Assembly (NCBI RefSeq): GCF_014534745.1
Contig: NZ_JACVVP010000073.1
Coordinates: 1 to 33,643 of the forward strand
DNA: 33,643 bases
From: Flammeovirga sp. EKP202
Lineage (GTDB): Bacteria > Bacteroidota > Bacteroidia > Cytophagales > Flammeovirgaceae
Direction of reading: 5' to 3'
Shown: positions 24,158-33,568 of the stretch, piece after piece
Position numbering within the stretch: position 1 is the first letter of the stretch
How the letters are laid out: every line of letters starts with the position of its first letter
The notes under the pieces: model-generated
Database searches by the model: none
The model's input: the letters and a program-made list of their open reading frames with translations, nothing else
What the model was told of the DNA's origin: nothing
Position numbers and translations under genes: made by a program

Positions 24158-26446
24158 ATGAAATTTACAAATTATTTAGTAATTGCCATGCTCCTCATTG
24201 GCTGTAAAAAGTACGATACAGGAGATAAGCAACAAGAGCTTTCGGATAAACTCTCATATGTAGATCCGTTTGTAGGGACAGGTTATCATGGTCATACGTT
24301 TCCTGGAGCGACTACACCTAATGGTATGGTGCAATTGAGTCCAGATACACGTTTTATCGGATGGGATGCTTGTGGAGGCTATCATCATTCAGATTCATCG
24401 ATCATAGGTTTTTCACATACACACCTTTCAGGAACGGGTATTGGGGATTTGGGCGATGTGTTGATTATGCCTTTTACTGGTGAACCAAAGACAGGTTATG
24501 GCTCTTCAGAAAACCCAGATGAGGGATACCGCTCTCGTTTTGATCATAATAGTGAGACCGCCACTCCAGGGTATTATTCAGTAAACCTGAAAGACTATAA
24601 TATCAAGGCTGAATTAACAGCTTCTACAAGAGTAGGTTTTCATCAATATACTTACCCTGAGACAGATCAGGCAGGGATGATTTTAGACCTTACAACAGGA
24701 ATTGCCAATAATAAGATTCTTGAAAATACCATTGAAGTATTGAGTGATACGGAGATTGTTGGGGTGAAAGGTTCGAAAGGATGGGCGAGAAAGCAACATG
24801 TTTTTTTCTATGCTAAATTCAATAAACCATTCAAACATACGATTTATGGTGATCAAAAAGCGGTAGAAGGAAAGCATTACTCAGGAAAACAAGGCAAGGT
24901 GGTTTTGCAGTTTGAAACGGAAGAGGCGGAGCAAGTGAAAGTAAAAGTAGGAATTAGTAGTGTAGATATTATTGGTGCTAAAAACAACTTAGAGAAAGAG
25001 GTAGATCACTGGGATTTCAACCAAGTGAAAACGGAGGCAGAAGGACAGTGGTCTGATAAAATAGCATTGATTGATGCAAACGGTAAGGATGAGGAGCATA
25101 TGAAAATTTTCTATTCTTCTATGTACCATGCCTTCATTGCCCCTATGACTTTTTCAGACGTGGATGGAAGATACAGAACCATCGATCAGAAAATTGAGAA
25201 AGACGAACAAAATACAGCCTATACTGTTTTCTCTTTGTGGGATACTTTCAGAGCATTTCACCCGTTGATGACGATCATACAACCTACACAAAATGAAGGT
25301 TATATTCGTTCTTTGTTGAAGAAATATGATGAAGGAGGATTACTTCCGAAATGGGAGCTAATGGGAAATTATACCGGAACCATGATTGGTTATCATTCTA
25401 TACCTGTCATTGTAGATGCGTATATGAAAGGGGCGAGAGATTTTGATGTTGAAAAAGCTTTCCAAGCGATGCTGGAGGCGAGTAAGTATGATGAAAATAA
25501 GGAGTTTGTTCACTATGACCCAGTGGTAAAAGAAAAGATGATGCCGATGGGGAAATACTATAATCAAACATTAGGTTTTATCCCTGCTGACAAAGAAAAC
25601 GAATCTGTTTCTAAAGCTTTAGAGTATGCTTACAACGACTACTGTATTGCAGTGATGGCAAAGGAATTAGGAAAGATGGATATTCATGAGGAGTACATGG
25701 AGCGTTCTAAAAGATACACGAAGTATTTTGATACTGAAACAGGTTTTATGAGAGGAAAATTAAGTACTGGAGGGTGGAGAGAACCTTTCGATCCTAAATT
25801 CAGTCAGCATAGAAAAGACGATTATACAGAGGGAAATGCTTACCAATGGTCATGGTTTGTACCACATGATATCGATGGATTGAAAAATTTGATGGGTGGT
25901 GCTACTCCTTTTGAAGAAAAATTAGACTCTTTATTTACAACAAGCTCACAGTTGGCCGGAGAACATGCAAGTGCAGATATCACAGGTATGGTAGGACAAT
26001 ATGCTCACGGTAACGAACCAAGCCACCACATTGCTTATATGTACAACTACATCAATGTTCCTCACAAAACACAATACATGGCAGATTACTTGCTTCAAAA
26101 TCATTACTCAGCGACTCCAGAAGGAATTATCGGTAATGAAGATTGTGGTCAAATGTCAGCTTGGTATATTTTGAGTAGTATTGGTTTCTATCCGGTTTGC
26201 CCAAGTGAAACGACCTATGCAATCGGCCGTCCGATCTTTGATGATGTCAGCATTCAATTGGAAAATGGTAAAACATTTACGGTAAAAACCATCAACAATA
26301 GCATTGAAAATAAATATATCAAGAAGATCACTTTGGATGGTGTTGATTTGAAGAAACCATTTATTGAGCATAGTGATATCATGGAAGGCAAAACATTGGA
26401 AGTTACAATGACCGATGAGCCTGTTATTGAAAATATTTTTATGTAA
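24158..26446 (+). CDS. GH92 alpha-mannosidase lipoprotein
   Basis: A 762-residue calcium-dependent exo-alpha-mannosidase of family GH92, which removes terminal mannose from mannans or N-glycans. The signal peptide ends in LLIGC with C16 as the lipid site. The N-terminal beta-sandwich opens with the family hallmark YVDPFVGTGYHGHTFPGATT (about 34-53) and GWDACGGYHHSDSSIIGFSHTHLSG (about 68-92). The (alpha/alpha)6 part contains the catalytic region: GNEPSHHIAYMYNY (618-631) with the conserved glutamate E620, and GNEDCGQMSAWYILSSIGFYPV (from 659). The length is normal for the family. With the GH99-like protein it identifies the substrate as rich in alpha-mannose; linkage preference cannot be read from sequence. 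It lies between two hairpins, 66 bp after the GH99-like gene and 80 bp before the third sulfatase gene. Confidence 0.94.
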   Translation: MKFTNYLVIAMLLIGCKKYDTGDKQQELSDKLSYVDPFVGTGYHGHTFPGATTPNGMVQLSPDTRFIGWDACGGYHHSDSSIIGFSHTHLSGTGIGDLGDVLIMPFTGEPKTGYGSSENPDEGYRSRFDHNSETATPGYYSVNLKDYNIKAELTASTRVGFHQYTYPETDQAGMILDLTTGIANNKILENTIEVLSDTEIVGVKGSKGWARKQHVFFYAKFNKPFKHTIYGDQKAVEGKHYSGKQGKVVLQFETEEAEQVKVKVGISSVDIIGAKNNLEKEVDHWDFNQVKTEAEGQWSDKIALIDANGKDEEHMKIFYSSMYHAFIAPMTFSDVDGRYRTIDQKIEKDEQNTAYTVFSLWDTFRAFHPLMTIIQPTQNEGYIRSLLKKYDEGGLLPKWELMGNYTGTMIGYHSIPVIVDAYMKGARDFDVEKAFQAMLEASKYDENKEFVHYDPVVKEKMMPMGKYYNQTLGFIPADKENESVSKALEYAYNDYCIAVMAKELGKMDIHEEYMERSKRYTKYFDTETGFMRGKLSTGGWREPFDPKFSQHRKDDYTEGNAYQWSWFVPHDIDGLKNLMGGATPFEEKLDSLFTTSSQLAGEHASADITGMVGQYAHGNEPSHHIAYMYNYINVPHKTQYMADYLLQNHYSATPEGIIGNEDCGQMSAWYILSSIGFYPVCPSETTYAIGRPIFDDVSIQLENGKTFTVKTINNSIENKYIKKITLDGVDLKKPFIEHSDIMEGKTLEVTMTDEPVIENIFM

Positions 26447-26454
26447 TTTTCCAA

Positions 26455-26483
26455 CGTCCTCCTGCATGAATAGTGGGAGGATG
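26455..26483. terminator. Hairpin between the GH92 and sulfatase genes
   Basis: An 8-bp stem with one G-T wobble, CGTCCTCC (26455-26462) and GGAGGATG (26476-26483), sits 8 bp after the GH92 stop. There is no T tract; an attenuating or stabilising role is possible. Confidence 0.4.
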
Positions 26484-26526
26484 CTGAGAAACTAATTTCA
26501 ATTAAATTACAAACGATTTTTATAGT

Positions 26527-28164
26527 ATGAAGTACCAACATATCTTTTTATTACTTTTCACCTATATTGGTTTCAGTTGTGCCAACCAAGTAGCACAGCA
26601 ACAAGATCAAGCCGAAAAGAAACGACCAAACATTCTTTTCATTATGTCTGATGATCATGCCTACCAAGCTATCAGTGCGTATTCAGATAAATTGATTAAA
26701 ACGCCGAATATTGATCGTATTGCAAACGAAGGTATGCGTTTTGACAATGCTTGTGTGACTAACTCAATTTGTGCACCTTCAAGAGCAGTAATTTTGACGG
26801 GTAAGCACTCTCATATTAACGGAAAAACAGACAATTACTTTCCATTTGACACTACTAACGTAACGTTCCCTCAGATTATGCAAGAGGCAGGTTATCAAAC
26901 GGCTATGTTTGGTAAACTACACTTCGGTAATAGTCCTAAAGGTTTTGATGAGTTCCAGATTTTACCAGGACAAGGTCACTATTACAATCCTACTTTTATT
27001 ACAAAAGAGAAAGGAAAAGTAACTTACCCTGGTTATGTGACGGATATCACTACAGATTTGACTTTAAATTGGTTGAAGAAGGAGAGAAAAGAAGACAAGC
27101 CTTTTATGTTGATGTATTTGCACAAAGCACCACACAGAGAGTGGTTGCCCGCAGAAAGACATTACAAGGAGTACACAAAGAAAACGTTCCCAGAACCAGA
27201 GACGTTATTCGATGATTACAAAGGTAGAGGAACAGCGGCACATACTGCAGAAATGAACATCTTGGACCATATGAACTGGGCAGGAGATTCAAAACTTTAT
27301 CCTGAAACGATGGAAGCGTTAGGTATACCACAAGGTTCGCACTGGGATTATGATGCTTTCAAAAAAGAAAGAAGCCGTATGACGGAGGAGCAGAAGAAAG
27401 CTTGGGACGCAAGTTATGGTCCTATCAATGAGGAGTTTGCTAAAAACTATGCAAGCATGGACAGAGAAGCATTGATGAAGTGGAGATACCAACGTTATAT
27501 GCAAGATTATTTAGGAACAATTGAGTCAGTAGATGAGAACGTAGGTAGAGTTTTAGATTACCTAGATGAATCAGGTTTAGCGGATAACACATTGGTGGTT
27601 TATACTTCAGATCAAGGTTTCTATTTAGGAGAACATGGCTGGTTTGATAAGCGTTTTGCTTACAATGAGTCTTTCAAAACACCACTTTTAATGCGTTGGC
27701 CCAATGAAATCAAGCCAGGAATCACGAATGAGGAGATGGTTCAGAACCTAGATTTTGCACAAACTTTCTTAGAAGCAGCGGGTATTCAAGCTCCTTCAGA
27801 TATGCAAGGAGAGAGTTTAATGCCTTTATTGACAGACAATGGTGCTGCGTGGGATAGAGATGCAGTGTATTATCATTACTATGAGTATCCATCAATCCAC
27901 ATGGTAAAACGTCATTATGCTATCATTACAAAAGAATTCAAATTGATTCATTTCTACTATGATGTAGATGAGTGGGAATTATATGATAGAAAAAATGATC
28001 CTATGGAATTGAACAACGTATATGACGACCCGAAATATGCTGATACGATTAAGACATTGAAGGAGGATCTTGCTGCTTTGAGGGTACAATACAAAGATGG
28101 ATCGGAAATCGATCAAAAGTTATTGAATAAGTATTTGAATTCGAAAGCTGCATTGCAAAGATAA
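26527..28164 (+). CDS. S1-family sulfatase, N-acetylglucosamine-6-sulfatase-like branch
   Basis: A 545-residue formylglycine-dependent sulfatase. The N-terminus (MKYQHIFLLLFTYIGFSC) is a signal peptide, probably of lipoprotein type with C18 lipidated, although FSC is not a perfect lipobox. Metal motif ILFIMSDDH (36-44), catalytic CAPSRAVILTGKHSH with C82 as formylglycine precursor, GKLHFGNSPKGFDEF, and the later YTSDQGFYLGEHGWFDKRF segment are as in the heparan/mucin N-acetylglucosamine-6-sulfatase branch; the branch is judged by eye and the real sugar may differ. It ends the + arm of the locus, 80 bp after GH92, and is followed by a strong hairpin. Like the other two it needs a maturase encoded elsewhere. 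Confidence 0.88.
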   Translation: MKYQHIFLLLFTYIGFSCANQVAQQQDQAEKKRPNILFIMSDDHAYQAISAYSDKLIKTPNIDRIANEGMRFDNACVTNSICAPSRAVILTGKHSHINGKTDNYFPFDTTNVTFPQIMQEAGYQTAMFGKLHFGNSPKGFDEFQILPGQGHYYNPTFITKEKGKVTYPGYVTDITTDLTLNWLKKERKEDKPFMLMYLHKAPHREWLPAERHYKEYTKKTFPEPETLFDDYKGRGTAAHTAEMNILDHMNWAGDSKLYPETMEALGIPQGSHWDYDAFKKERSRMTEEQKKAWDASYGPINEEFAKNYASMDREALMKWRYQRYMQDYLGTIESVDENVGRVLDYLDESGLADNTLVVYTSDQGFYLGEHGWFDKRFAYNESFKTPLLMRWPNEIKPGITNEEMVQNLDFAQTFLEAAGIQAPSDMQGESLMPLLTDNGAAWDRDAVYYHYYEYPSIHMVKRHYAIITKEFKLIHFYYDVDEWELYDRKNDPMELNNVYDDPKYADTIKTLKEDLAALRVQYKDGSEIDQKLLNKYLNSKAALQR

Positions 28165-28176
28165 TTATAATAAAAT

Positions 28177-28216
28177 CTGCATTACCTTTATTTTTCTTAC
28201 ATGAAAGGTAATGCAG
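28177..28216. terminator. Transcription end of the susC arm
   Basis: A perfect 13-bp stem (28177-28189 with 28204-28216) encloses a T-rich 14-nt loop, 13 bp after the sulfatase stop. There is no long T tract after the stem. It marks the probable end of the susC-sulfatase transcript. Confidence 0.65.
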
Positions 28217-28395
28217 GTTAGCAAATATTATGAAATTTAGGTTATATTTGAAGAAGCCGTTATTGAGTCAGTACATTTTATGAAGGAATTGAATCTGAAC
28301 TATTTTTTTGTTGAAAGGAAATTATACTGACCAATCGATTTATTACTTATTTTTTTATCAAAGTATTAAGTTAAAAATAGTTGATCCCTGATAAC

Positions 28396-28430
28396 TTTTT
28401 GTTGTTACAAAACAAAAATAGGATTTTGTA
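28396..28430 (+). promoter_or_regulatory. Candidate promoter/operator of the membrane regulator gene
   Basis: The 310 bp between the sulfatase and the regulator hold the hairpin at 28177-28216 and then A+T-rich sequence. TTTTTG at 28396-28401 and TAGGATTTTG at 28419-28428 roughly resemble -33 and -7 elements, although the -7 spacing is one base too long. They overlap an inverted repeat, TACAAAA (28406-28412) and TTTTGTA (28424-28430), which could be an operator. Confidence 0.3.
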
Positions 28431-28474
28431 TTAAATGATTTTTGCCTTTTTACTTATTAAGCTGATCACGAGTT

Positions 28475-31090
28475 ATGAGAAAATCTTTATTCTCTTTACT
28501 ATTGCTTTTTATAATCTCATTTCAATCTACACTTGCCCAGCCCATAGGTTTACAATTTGGTAGTCACGAAACTCAAATGGATCAACGGACAGGTTTAAAG
28601 TTGATGGATGGGAAAAAGCTGAATGTAAATGATGAATTGGAATTGACCGTTGATGTATATTTCAATCGTTCTCCAAAGCACTACTTCGGATATATCCTAA
28701 GAATGATTGATGACAATCACCGTAATTTGGATATTGTTTATAACTACAGATCGGATCGTTTTAATGATTTTAGTATCATCTATGATCATCAATTGACGCC
28801 CATTAAGTTCAACTTTGAAGATCGCAGAAATGCCATGAACAAATGGAGGAAGTTGAAGCTAAAAATAGATCTAAAAAACAATGTAATTGCTTTAAGCCTA
28901 AACGATAGAACCTACGACTACAAATTTGAAGGTAAAATTCCACCTATTAAAGGACTGAAATTTTACTTTGGAGCCAACTACAATCCGTATTTTAAAGTAC
29001 ATGATGTACCGCCAATGATTTTGAAAAATCTTCGTGTTAAGGCGGATAACAACACATATGAATGGCCATTAGATGAAAAAGAAGGCAACATAGCACATTG
29101 TAAAACAGATCCAACTTTTGACGGTAAAGTAATTCATCCTATTTGGATCAAAGCTACGCACTCCAATTGGGAATTGACATTAGCCGAAAAAATTCAAGGA
29201 GGCTTATACTGTTATTTGAAAGAACATTCTGCTTTGTTATATGTACAAGACAATATTCTTTACAGAAAAAACTTTCAATCAGGAGAGACGGTGCGATTGG
29301 GTGACCTCCCCTTTGATTTGAAACCTGATGTCAGAACCAGAATGATCAAAAAAGGAAATAAACTCATCATTTATAACCTTAAAAAAGATGTTGTATACAC
29401 TTATGATCTCATCACTAAAGTAGCCCAAAAAGAGAACATTGATTATCCAATTAGTAAAACGGCTACGCATCATGCACAGTGGATTTCAGATAACGGTGCT
29501 AATATGTTTATTTTTGGGGGATATGGAAATCATGAGTTTAGTAATAAGTTTGTCAAATATGATTTTAATAAAAAAGTATTTACACCCATTGAAATAAATG
29601 GAGATGTGATTACTCCAAGATATTATACAGGAGTAGGTAAGGCGGAGAAAGGACATGTTTATCTTTTTGGTGGTTATGGAAGTGTGACCGGACAACAGAT
29701 TATCAACCCTCAAAACTTCTACGACCTTTATGATTTCAATGAAAAAACAAATGAATTAAAGAAAATATTGACATGGGAGACACCATCTGATTCTTATGTT
29801 TCTTCTAGGTCAGTTGTAGTGGATACCCAAAATCAAGAACTGTTTGCATTGACGTTTGACAATCATAAATTCGTCAATGAACTTACACTTAGAAGTTATG
29901 ATTTAAAATCTGGAAAAATGAAGGCTTTCCCAAAAGTTATTCCTTTTCAGTTTAATGATACTAAAGTAGTGGTAGATCTTCAGTTTGATGCTAAGTATAA
30001 AAAGCTTCATGTGATCTTAATCGAAAAAGTAGGAAAAGAGTCACAGTTTAAGGTTTATTCTTTAAATCTAATGGGTGGTTTTTATATTCCTGAAGTCGAG
30101 GAAGTTACAGCTGACTCATCAGAGGAAACACCATGGGAGTTATTGCTTATTGCAGTAGCATTAATTCTTGTAATTGGGGGAATTGTGGTTTGGAAGAGAA
30201 CGAAAAAACAGTCTGATGAAATTGAACCTGTAGTGAGTGCAGAGGAAACAAAACCAACAATTGCTCAGGCAACAGCAAAGAAAGAGGAAGAAAAAGTAGA
30301 AGAAGTTGTTCCTACAGCTGAAGTTAAAAAGCCAGAGGTAGTGAAAGTGATGAAAGTGAAAAAGTCAACCATCAATTTCTTTGGTGGCTTTAGAATTTTT
30401 GACAGTGAAGGTAAAGATATTTCCAATGAATTTACACCGCTAATCAAGCAACTCTTTATATTAATTACCATCTCACAATACATTAATGGGCGAGGAGTTT
30501 CAGCCGATAAAATGATCAACCTGTTTTGGTACGATATGCCTCTGAGTAAAGCGAGGAATAATCGAGGCGTAAACCTGACAAAGTTACGTAGACTTTGTAA
30601 AACAATTGGTGAAGTCAAGTTCCTGAAAGATGCAGATTTCTGGAAGTTGGAAATCGGTGATGACGTTCACATTCCGTTCTTTGATTTGAAAGACCTTCTC
30701 GAAAGTCCACAGACCAAAGAAAACTTGATGAGCATTCTTGAAATTTTGGATACAGGTAAACTGCTTTTAGGAACGGATTATGAATGGATGGAAGAGATGA
30801 AAGCGGAAATTGTCAATCATTTAATTGAAACTTTATACGGTTATCTGACTTCATCAGAAGTGAAACTTTCCAATCAGGAAAAACTAAAGATAAGCGACAC
30901 TATTTTACAATATGACCATATCCATGAAGAAGCCACATTGATCAAATGTCAACTGCTTTCTTCACAAGGTATGCATAGCGTAGCCAAAGATATTTTCAAT
31001 AAGTTTAAAGATGAGTATGAATCTATCTACGATGAGAAATTTGATATGCAATACAACGAGTTTCTAAGAGAAATGGGGAGTACTTATTAG
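28475..31090 (+). CDS. Membrane-spanning Kelch-sensor regulator with C-terminal SARP-type winged helix
   Basis: An 871-residue single-chain sensor-regulator. Order: signal peptide (1-21, ending STLAQ); a LamG/concanavalin-like beta domain (about 25-195); a beta-propeller-like part with Kelch repeats at about 344 (FIFGGYGNHEFSNKFVKYDF) and 394 (YLFGGYGSVTGQQI); one membrane helix at about 554-574 (LLLIAVALILVIGGIVVW) followed by KRTKK, so the C-terminus is cytoplasmic; a charged linker (about 578-625); a winged helix at about 630-725 (FFGGFRIFDSEGKDISNEF, then INLFWYDMPLSKARNNRGVN and LTKLRRLCK) like the OmpR/SARP DNA-binding domain; and a helical C-terminal region like a bacterial activation domain. 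No histidine kinase or receiver is present. It has its own promoter region directly after the locus and is the natural candidate to sense a glycan outside and switch both arms. The regulatory link is inference. Confidence 0.78.
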   Translation: MRKSLFSLLLLFIISFQSTLAQPIGLQFGSHETQMDQRTGLKLMDGKKLNVNDELELTVDVYFNRSPKHYFGYILRMIDDNHRNLDIVYNYRSDRFNDFSIIYDHQLTPIKFNFEDRRNAMNKWRKLKLKIDLKNNVIALSLNDRTYDYKFEGKIPPIKGLKFYFGANYNPYFKVHDVPPMILKNLRVKADNNTYEWPLDEKEGNIAHCKTDPTFDGKVIHPIWIKATHSNWELTLAEKIQGGLYCYLKEHSALLYVQDNILYRKNFQSGETVRLGDLPFDLKPDVRTRMIKKGNKLIIYNLKKDVVYTYDLITKVAQKENIDYPISKTATHHAQWISDNGANMFIFGGYGNHEFSNKFVKYDFNKKVFTPIEINGDVITPRYYTGVGKAEKGHVYLFGGYGSVTGQQIINPQNFYDLYDFNEKTNELKKILTWETPSDSYVSSRSVVVDTQNQELFALTFDNHKFVNELTLRSYDLKSGKMKAFPKVIPFQFNDTKVVVDLQFDAKYKKLHVILIEKVGKESQFKVYSLNLMGGFYIPEVEEVTADSSEETPWELLLIAVALILVIGGIVVWKRTKKQSDEIEPVVSAEETKPTIAQATAKKEEEKVEEVVPTAEVKKPEVVKVMKVKKSTINFFGGFRIFDSEGKDISNEFTPLIKQLFILITISQYINGRGVSADKMINLFWYDMPLSKARNNRGVNLTKLRRLCKTIGEVKFLKDADFWKLEIGDDVHIPFFDLKDLLESPQTKENLMSILEILDTGKLLLGTDYEWMEEMKAEIVNHLIETLYGYLTSSEVKLSNQEKLKISDTILQYDHIHEEATLIKCQLLSSQGMHSVAKDIFNKFKDEYESIYDEKFDMQYNEFLREMGSTY

Positions 31091-31130
31091 TAAATGAAAC
31101 ATATTGTATAAACTAAGTTTTCGGCGTATT

Positions 31131-31165
31131 AAAAAGGCTCAAATTGATAAGATTTGAGCCTTTTT
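31131..31165. terminator. Bidirectional Rho-independent terminator
   Basis: A perfect 14-bp stem (31131-31144 with 31152-31165, loop 7) begins with AAAAA and ends with TTTTTT, so it has a U tract in both directions. It ends the + strand regulator gene and the - strand DUF4262 gene, which converge here. Confidence 0.9.
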
Positions 31166-31172
31166 TAATGGA

Positions 31173-31922
31173 TTATTCTTCTTCATAATCGGTAAATTCC
31201 CAAGGGGAGTTAATGTCTTTTCTGATGGCACTTTGGCCGTAGCTTAAAATATGAACATCATTCAGACTTTGATCTTCTTTGACTAGCCTACCAAGCTTGA
31301 TTATTTTCACATTTTCAAAATCAGGATACTCTTCACTATGAAACTCCCAATCACCGTCATGAGTGTGGTATACCCATAAAATTGGATTGCCCTCCAAGGT
31401 GTTTTTAGTAGTGTAAACCGCTAGTTCGTTTTTTTCAAAGAATTTGAAACCTGAATTTCTATCTAATAATGGTTGATTGAATTTCCAGTTTTTATCAAAA
31501 CTCTGATCCCATGGAAATTTACCTTTCTGATCTGTCCAAACCATTTGAAGAACGGGGAAATTGGAAGAATTTTCGTAGAAATAACTCACATAATCCAAAT
31601 AATTGAAATAGTTTTCTTTAGCTACTTCTACAAATTGAACTGGATATTTGCTGAGAATATCATCGTAGTTTTTACCTGTTGAAAAACTATTTTTCTTTTG
31701 TACTTTTTCGCAGATAGTATTCAATGCCACCTGCATTATTTCTTGTGGTAAACCAAAAATAATAATTTCAGGGTGATTGTATGTTTTATATAACCCGATA
31801 CTAAAAGCAAAAGCTGGTAAATATTCATCTCCATCAATTACTCCAAGATGAAAACCATGCTCCTTTATATTTTGACGAATTAAATTTTCTGTATCTATAT
31901 CTATAAAATTTTCTATTTTCAT
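31173..31922 (-). CDS. DUF4262-domain protein
   Basis: A soluble protein of 249 residues from the chosen ATG at 31922 (MKIENFIDIDTENLIRQN). The reading frame continues upstream to a TTG at 32027 and an ATG at 32009, but the extra 29-35 residues (hydrophobic) do not belong to the DUF4262 pattern and are probably not translated. The recognised region is GFHLGVIDGDEYLPAFAFSIGLYKTYNHPEIIIFGL (from about residue 18), the usual DUF4262 start. The rest, including NPILWVYHTHDGDWEFHSEEYPDFEN, is an additional C-terminal domain seen in longer members. The function of the family is unknown. It is alone on its strand with a shared terminator at its end, and has no visible link to the polysaccharide locus. 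Confidence 0.75.
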   Translation of the reverse strand: MKIENFIDIDTENLIRQNIKEHGFHLGVIDGDEYLPAFAFSIGLYKTYNHPEIIIFGLPQEIMQVALNTICEKVQKKNSFSTGKNYDDILSKYPVQFVEVAKENYFNYLDYVSYFYENSSNFPVLQMVWTDQKGKFPWDQSFDKNWKFNQPLLDRNSGFKFFEKNELAVYTTKNTLEGNPILWVYHTHDGDWEFHSEEYPDFENVKIIKLGRLVKEDQSLNDVHILSYGQSAIRKDINSPWEFTDYEEE

Positions 31923-32064
31923 TATGCTATGATTTAATGTGGGTTCAAATTTAAGTACTTCGCTAGCAATAAGTACTAAGCCAAAAATAAATGATAATAA
32001 ATTTGTCATTATTTTTTGTGAGTACAACGCTTAAAAATGTGTAAAAGAGAAAGCATAACAAAAA

Positions 32065-32100
32065 AATAAATCTAGGAAGAGGTCTACTGTAACCTCTTCC
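32065..32100 (-). terminator. Rho-independent terminator of the Ig-repeat lipoprotein gene
   Basis: On the - strand, a perfect 9-bp stem (32092-32100 with 32075-32083, loop 8) starts 14 bp after the stop codon and is followed after a few bases by a T-rich run (complement of the A tract before 32070). Confidence 0.75.
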
Positions 32101-32114
32101 CAGCATAAACTATT

Positions 32115-33416
32115 TTATGGAATCAATTGAATACTTACAGCACCCCCTCTTACGGAGAAAGAGTTGTCATAAAACTGATCCTCATGAGTGAGGTACAACA
32201 TGGTCATATCATCACTGAGGTTACCGTTATCTTTATAACCATAATTGAGGTTTGAATTGGTAGATTCTTTACCGTTGTCAGTAGCAATGACAACCAAGAA
32301 CGGCCCCATTTCTCCCTGATGATCAATACTTGCTTTTGTATTGAAAAACTGTAAATTTTGAGTTGTACCGGTATTTATCAGTCCGTCATAAGTGAGGATG
32401 GATAATGAGGCGGAGGCGTTTTTAGTATCGATCTGTCCAAGGTTATTTTGATTGTCTGAAGTAACTTGACGTACCCACACCTCAGCACTTTTATCATCAT
32501 CACCACCATAGCCCACTTTGGTCCAACTTCCACCTTCAACATGTGATTCCTTTTCATAACTTCCTGCAGGAGGGTTTCCATGGCTCGCAGATAGAATTAA
32601 AAATTCGGTAGTTCCAATGGTACTGTTATTGAAAATGATATCCTGATTACCACTCATTCTTACATAAGGAAGAATTGTAAGGTTGAAATCATCCCATACA
32701 ATTTCTTTGGTGAGTGCTTTTGCTTTCACAATATCAATGGTGACAGTTTCACTGACAGTCAATTGGTCTTTTTCATCCTTCATTTTCAAAGTGATGCTGT
32801 GTGTTCCTTCTTCAAGGTGATTGATTGAAAAATCAAAAGGAGCTTCTTTATTGATGTCATAATATAGTCCATCAATCCATAGTCGTACATTTTTTACGCC
32901 ATCTTCGTCTTCATTTGTAGAAGAGATCAATATGTCTTCTCCTTCAGCAAAAGTATCACCATTGGCAACAGAAGTAATGATTGTAGTACCAGGTGCATTG
33001 TACTCTACAATGTTGACTGTTACTTCTTCACTATCATATTTCTCACCATCGGCACCATTGGCTCTCATCATTAAAATATGTTCGCCTAAGGTCAAGCCCG
33101 ACACATCAAATGTGTAAGGAGGCTCTTTGTCTAAATCGTAGAAAATACCATCAATCCATAACCTACAGGCTACTAAATCAACGGTTTCATCTGTGATTCC
33201 TTCAACCGTAAAGGTTGACCCCAATATAAATTCATCTCCTTCAGTTGGAGTTTGAATAAGGACAACTTCACCCTCAAGTAAAGTTGTTCTAGCAGAAGAA
33301 CTGTGATTCAGTTCTTCTTGTTGTTGACTTTCTTTTGGAAGAAAATCTTCAGTACAGGCACTAAAAAGTACCCCACTAGTCATAAGTAATACTAATGGTA
33401 GTTGTCTAAAGTTCAT
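32115..33416 (-). CDS. Lipoprotein with two bacterial Ig-like (Big_7-type) domains
   Basis: A 433-residue exported lipoprotein. The signal peptide MNFRQLPLVLLMTSGVLFSAC has C21 as the lipid site, followed by TEDFLPKESQQQEE, an acidic linker typical of surface display. Two repeats of about 90 residues follow (about 51-138 and 144-231), each opening with a P/A-x-x-G-D-x-F motif and ending with a G-x-H-x-L/I-x-x-K/R strand; the segments LWIDGIFYDLDKEPPYTFDV and LWIDGLYYDINKEAPFDFSI are near copies. The C-terminal 190 residues are beta-rich and not recognised. It is probably a surface adhesin or binding protein. It is transcribed alone on the - strand, away from the polysaccharide genes, so a role with them is not supported. 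Confidence 0.82.
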   Translation of the reverse strand: MNFRQLPLVLLMTSGVLFSACTEDFLPKESQQQEELNHSSSARTTLLEGEVVLIQTPTEGDEFILGSTFTVEGITDETVDLVACRLWIDGIFYDLDKEPPYTFDVSGLTLGEHILMMRANGADGEKYDSEEVTVNIVEYNAPGTTIITSVANGDTFAEGEDILISSTNEDEDGVKNVRLWIDGLYYDINKEAPFDFSINHLEEGTHSITLKMKDEKDQLTVSETVTIDIVKAKALTKEIVWDDFNLTILPYVRMSGNQDIIFNNSTIGTTEFLILSASHGNPPAGSYEKESHVEGGSWTKVGYGGDDDKSAEVWVRQVTSDNQNNLGQIDTKNASASLSILTYDGLINTGTTQNLQFFNTKASIDHQGEMGPFLVVIATDNGKESTNSNLNYGYKDNGNLSDDMTMLYLTHEDQFYDNSFSVRGGAVSIQLIP

Positions 33417-33568
33417 ATCATACTTGTTTAAAAATTAAAAATAAAAGTTGTTTTTAGGATAATTGAATGCGTCTTTAGTCTGCTTAAAAGGGGGGATAAG
33501 TACTAAGTTTTCGTTAATTAATATAATTGCTTTTTTTGAGGGAAATGATGCTGTATTGTGGTTCACAA

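Noticed and set aside
26156-26541. Two - strand open frames over the end of the GH92 gene
   Set aside because: They lie mostly inside a clear family GH92 coding region and show no motif or signal.
31923-32027. N-terminal extension of the DUF4262 protein with a hydrophobic segment
   Set aside because: The domain begins normally after ATG 31922 and the extension depends on a TTG or an isolated ATG; it remains possible but less likely.
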